NCBI GenBank assembly: GCA_964484065.1
Contig: CAZAEW010000045.1
Location: forward strand, 1-32,509
Length of the DNA stretch: 32,509 bases
Origin: JAEVLT01 sp964484065
GTDB taxonomy: Bacteria; Bacillota; Bacilli; Bacillales; Cytobacillaceae
Direction: 5' to 3'
The first letter of the stretch is position 1. Every line of letters begins with the position of its first letter. The position numbers and the translations under genes are program-made. Shown here in pieces: positions 29,430 through 32,509 of the stretch. The notes under the pieces were generated by a model. That model was not told where the DNA came from, ran no database searches, and was given only the letters and a program-made list of their open reading frames with translations.

Positions 29430-30728
29430 ATGACAATCGAAACGAAATTACCATTTGATACAGATTTTGTCAGCTCCTTTTCCAAGGAAAACGGAGAACC
29501 TGCCTGGCTTGGCGAGTTTCGCCAAAAAGCAATCAGCCTGGCTGACGAGCTGCCAATGCCTAGGCCTGACAAAACGAAAATAGATAAATGGAACTTTTTC
29601 CAATTTAATAATGTAAAAAGCGAATCATTTTCTTCTCTCAATGAATTGCCTGAAGATGTAAAGGCACTCATTGATCTCGAAAACGCAAAAAATTTATATA
29701 TTCAGCGAAACCAAACAGCAGCCTATTTATCACTGTCTGAGGATTTGAAAAATAAAGGGGTTATTTTTACCGATATTTTTACAGCAGCACGTGACCATGG
29801 CGAGCTTTTGCAAAAGTACCTTATGACAAATGGAGTTAAAGCCGACGAACACCGGTTAACTGCTCTTCATGCAGCATTATTGAATGGCGGAGCATTCCTC
29901 TACGTTCCGAAAAATGTAGAAGTGAACGAACCGATTCAAGCTGTTTACCTGATCGACAATGCCGAAGCAGACTTGTTTAACCATGTAATTGTAGCTGTAG
30001 AGGATAACAGCTCTGTCACATATGTAGAGAACTATATTTCTACGGTTGAGTCCAATCGTGTTGTCAATATTATTACGGAGGTTCTGGCCGGGTCAAATGC
30101 GAGAGTCCAATATGGCGCTGTCGACACGCTGGCAAAAGGGATCACCACTTATGTCAACCGCCGCGGAATTGCCGGACGGGATGCAAGAATCGAGTGGGCT
30201 CTGGGACTAATGAATGATGGAAATACCATTTCTGAAAATACAACGAACCTTGTCGGAGACGGTGCGTTTGGAGATACCAAAACGGTCGTTGTCGGACGCG
30301 GCGAGCAGATCCAGAATTTCACAACAAAAGTTGTGCATTTTGGCAAAAACACCGAAGGGTTTATCTTGAAGCACGGTGTCATGAAAGACAGTGCAACCTC
30401 CATTTTTAACGGAATCGGAAAAATCGAGCATGGCGCTTCCAAATCAAACGCAGAGCAGGAATCACGTGTTCTGATGCTGAGCGAAAAAGCACGCGGAGAC
30501 GCTAATCCAATGCTATTAATTGACGAAGATGATGTCATGGCAGGACACGCAGCCTCTGTCGGACGTGTTGACCCAGTGCAGCTTTACTATTTAATGAGCA
30601 GAGGAATCTCCAAAGCGGAAGCTGAGCGGCTCATTATCCATGGCTTCCTTGCACCAGTTGTAAACCAGCTGCCAATCGAAGGGGTTAAAAAACAATTATC
30701 AGAAGTCATCGAAAGGAAAGTTCGCTAA
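29430..30728 (+). CDS. sufD: Fe-S cluster assembly protein SufD
   Basis: A 432-residue SufB/SufD-family scaffold protein. It has the beta-helix core typical of the family (HGVMKDSATSIFNGIGKIEHGASKSNAEQESRVLMLSEKA) and the C-terminal helical part GHAASVGRVDPVQLYYLMSRGISKAEAERLIIHGFLAPV, where SufC docks. It forms SufBC2D with SufB and SufC and builds or transfers clusters. RBS TTAGGAGGATC precedes the ATG. Its stop overlaps the sufS start (TAATG). Confidence 0.96.
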   Translation: MTIETKLPFDTDFVSSFSKENGEPAWLGEFRQKAISLADELPMPRPDKTKIDKWNFFQFNNVKSESFSSLNELPEDVKALIDLENAKNLYIQRNQTAAYLSLSEDLKNKGVIFTDIFTAARDHGELLQKYLMTNGVKADEHRLTALHAALLNGGAFLYVPKNVEVNEPIQAVYLIDNAEADLFNHVIVAVEDNSSVTYVENYISTVESNRVVNIITEVLAGSNARVQYGAVDTLAKGITTYVNRRGIAGRDARIEWALGLMNDGNTISENTTNLVGDGAFGDTKTVVVGRGEQIQNFTTKVVHFGKNTEGFILKHGVMKDSATSIFNGIGKIEHGASKSNAEQESRVLMLSEKARGDANPMLLIDEDDVMAGHAASVGRVDPVQLYYLMSRGISKAEAERLIIHGFLAPVVNQLPIEGVKKQLSEVIERKVR

Positions 30729-31957
30729 TGAATATCCAAGATATTCGCAACCAATTCCCGATTTTAAACCAAGAAGTCAATGGACATCCGCTCGTATACC
30801 TTGACAGCTCGGCAACATCGCAAAAACCGATTCAAGTCATTGAAGCGATCGAAAATTACTACCGCTGGGATAATTCCAATGTCCATCGCGGCGTTCATAC
30901 ACTGGGAACAAGAGCAACCGATGCCTACGAAGGGGCTCGTGAAAAGGTTCGGAAATTTATCAATGCGAAAACGACCCAAGAGGTTATTTTTACAAGAGGA
31001 ACAACGACTTCCTTAAACTGGGTTGCCAAAAGCTATGCCGATGCAAACCTGAAGGAAGGCGATGAAATCGTCATTACGTATATGGAGCATCACAGCAATA
31101 TCATTCCTTGGCAGCAGGCTGCCAAACGAACAGGTGCCACTTTAAAATATATTCCGCTTCAAGCGGACGGTACCCTTTCACTTGATGATGTGCGGGCAAC
31201 AGTTACGGCCAATACAAAAATTGTTTCTGTTACAATGGTTTCAAACGTTCTTGGCGTCATTAACCCAATCAAAGAAATTGCGGAAATTGCCCATAAAAAC
31301 GGCGCCGTCATGGTTGTCGACGCGGCTCAGGGTGCCCCTCATTTGAATATTGATGTCCAGGATTTGGACTGCGATTTTCTCGGCTTTTCGGGCCATAAGA
31401 TGTGCGGGCCAACAGGGATCGGCATATTATATGGGAAAAAGGCGCTTTTAGAAAAAATGGAGCCGGTTGAATTTGGCGGGGAAATGATTGATTTTGTGGA
31501 ATTATACGATTCAACTTGGAAGGAGCTTCCTTGGAAATTTGAAGGAGGTACGCCAATTATTGCAGGAGCGATTGGTCTTGGAGCAGCGATTGACTTTTTA
31601 ACAGAAGTCGGTCTTGATAATATCGCTGAGCATGAGCATAAGCTTTCTGCCTATGCGCTTGAAAAGCTTTCAGCGGTCGAAGGTATGACGATTTACGGCC
31701 CATTGGATCCGGCAAAACGTTCCGGGCTTGTGACCTTTAATATTCAGGATGTTCATCCGCATGATGTTGCTACTGTTCTTGATGCGGAAGGAATTGCAGT
31801 CCGCGCCGGCCACCATTGCGCACAGCCGCTGATGAAATGGCTGAAGGCATCGGCCACTGCACGGGCAAGCTACTATTTATATAACACGGAAGAGGATATT
31901 GATAAGCTTGTTGAAGGGCTTGTCAAAACGAAGGAGTATTTTAGCGATGTCTTCTAA
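30728..31957 (+). CDS. sufS: Cysteine desulfurase SufS
   Basis: A 409-residue PLP-dependent group II desulfurase that removes sulfur from L-cysteine as a persulfide for Fe-S assembly. The PLP lysine is Lys224 (GFSGHKMCGPTGIG) and the persulfide cysteine is Cys364 (RAGHHCAQPLM). Other blocks are LDSSATSQKP, HHSNIIPWQ and DAAQGAPH. It is translationally coupled to sufD through TAATG, with no separate strong ribosome binding site. It hands sulfur to SufU, whose gene overlaps its end. Confidence 0.97.
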   Translation: MNIQDIRNQFPILNQEVNGHPLVYLDSSATSQKPIQVIEAIENYYRWDNSNVHRGVHTLGTRATDAYEGAREKVRKFINAKTTQEVIFTRGTTTSLNWVAKSYADANLKEGDEIVITYMEHHSNIIPWQQAAKRTGATLKYIPLQADGTLSLDDVRATVTANTKIVSVTMVSNVLGVINPIKEIAEIAHKNGAVMVVDAAQGAPHLNIDVQDLDCDFLGFSGHKMCGPTGIGILYGKKALLEKMEPVEFGGEMIDFVELYDSTWKELPWKFEGGTPIIAGAIGLGAAIDFLTEVGLDNIAEHEHKLSAYALEKLSAVEGMTIYGPLDPAKRSGLVTFNIQDVHPHDVATVLDAEGIAVRAGHHCAQPLMKWLKASATARASYYLYNTEEDIDKLVEGLVKTKEYFSDVF

Positions 31958-32384
31958 TCATTTAGATACGCTCTACCGTCAGGTTATTATGGATCATTAT
32001 AAAAAACCCCGTAACCGCGGTGTTTTAGCGGAAAATAACCTGACGATTAATATGAATAACCCAACCTGCGGTGACCGAATTCAGCTCACCTTGAAGGTTG
32101 ATGACGGTATTGTAACGGATGTTAAATTTGAAGGGGAAGGCTGCTCGATTTCCATGTCGTCTGCTTCGATGATGACGCAGGCAATCAAAGGAAAAAAAGT
32201 AGAGGATGCCCTGAAATTAGCGAAAATTTTCTCGGATATGATGCAAGGCAAAGACTTCGATGATGAAGATGTAGACCTTGGCGATATCGAAGCACTTCAA
32301 GGTGTTTCCAAATTTCCGGCCCGCATTAAATGTGCAACCTTAGCTTGGAAAGCAATGGAGAAGGGTTTAACGGAGGATAAATAA
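31947..32384 (+). CDS. sufU: Zinc-dependent sulfurtransferase SufU
   Basis: A 145-residue IscU-like protein. The zinc/sulfur ligands are visible: Cys41 and Asp43 (NPTCGDR), Cys66 (GEGCSIS) and Cys128 (RIKCATLAW). In Bacillus SufU accepts persulfide sulfur from SufS rather than acting as the scaffold. The insertion between the second and third cysteines and its family length (about 147) are normal. I chose the ATG at 31947 with GGAG 10 nt upstream; it overlaps the sufS stop by 11 nt, so the two are coupled. sufB follows after 60 bp. Confidence 0.96.
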   Translation: MSSNHLDTLYRQVIMDHYKKPRNRGVLAENNLTINMNNPTCGDRIQLTLKVDDGIVTDVKFEGEGCSISMSSASMMTQAIKGKKVEDALKLAKIFSDMMQGKDFDDEDVDLGDIEALQGVSKFPARIKCATLAWKAMEKGLTEDK

Positions 32385-32444
32385 GGATCGAAAATTAAGG
32401 GGTGTCAAAACCCGTAATCTGCAATGAATGGGAGGAACTCGACG

Positions 32445-32509
32445 ATGGCAAAAAAAATGCCGGAAATCGGTGATTATAAATATGGTTTTGCCGATAAAGA
32501 CGTTTCCAT
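32445..32509 (+). CDS. sufB: Fe-S cluster assembly protein SufB (partial)
   Basis: Only the first 21 codons and two bases are present. They read MAKKMPEIGDYKYGFADKDV, a typical SufB N terminus, behind GGGAGG with 9-nt spacing. SufB is the principal scaffold subunit that nucleates the cluster with SufC and SufD. The window ends inside the gene; nothing about its body can be said. Confidence 0.9.
   Translation, partial: MAKKMPEIGDYKYGFADKDVS

Noticed and set aside
30149..30538. 129-codon minus-strand frame inside sufD
   Set aside because: It is antisense to the conserved SufD core and has no start signals or recognisable product.
1..32509. tRNA, rRNA, prophage, insertion sequence or toxin-antitoxin genes
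   Set aside because: I looked for these and saw no tRNA-like cloverleaf runs, transposase or integrase motifs, or paired small toxin-antitoxin frames anywhere in the window.

Overview
The window looks like chromosome of an endospore-forming Bacillaceae species (Bacillus in the broad sense). The evidence is strong AGGAGG-type ribosome binding sites, TTG and GTG starts, spore-coat CotF-like genes, a YuzL-type small spore protein gene, two S-box (SAM-I) riboswitches and sigma-A promoters with 17-bp spacers. Gene order from about 11.7 kb to the end follows, from memory, the Bacillus subtilis block yusU/yusN/fadM/yuzL/fadN-fadA-fadE/yusI/gcvH/yusG/yusF/yusE/yusD/metN-metP-metQ/sufCDSUB, with local insertions. 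The genus cannot be fixed from the sequence alone.

Layout. 1-401: no convincing gene, only palindromic and direct repeats. 402-4310: a minus-strand sensor kinase diverging from a response regulator/kinase pair; the gap between them holds a large REP-like palindrome, a minus-strand terminator-like hairpin and a set of 11-bp direct repeats. 4357-7727 (minus): a tungstate uptake cluster, regulator-tupA-tupB-tupC, with a hairpin between tupA and tupB and 10-bp tandem repeats upstream of the regulator. 7979-10395: azoreductase, undecaprenyl-diphosphatase UppP and a GalT-like DUF4931 protein. 10501-11943: RodA-type glycosyltransferase plus a small YusU-like protein. 11970-12604 (minus): two spore coat-like proteins.

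12750-19862: fatty-acid degradation. Proline dehydrogenase (fadM) is followed by the convergent small gene yuzL, which I found by reading the minus strand, and then by fadN, fadA and fadE. A 21-bp, eight-unit tandem repeat splits fadN from fadA. 20046-23286: yusI, gcvH, a DUF2231 membrane protein, yusG, yusF, yusE and yusD. 23361-27728: sulfur amino-acid supply, with a SAM riboswitch before metY (O-acetylhomoserine sulfhydrylase) and another before the methionine importer metN-metI-metQ. 27830-28198: a carboxymuconolactone-decarboxylase-family protein. 28627-end: the SUF Fe-S assembly operon sufC-sufD-sufS-sufU-sufB, with sufB cut by the window end.

Most genes are ordinary housekeeping. The items most worth a second look are non-coding: the three to four 10-bp repeats beside a one-component regulator with an excisionase-type HTH and a PBP-like domain; the four 11-bp repeats ahead of the response regulator; the 21-bp array inside the fad cluster; the paired GAGAAT motifs at two candidate suf promoters; and the layered fadN leader. 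I did not find a clear previously undescribed multi-gene system.
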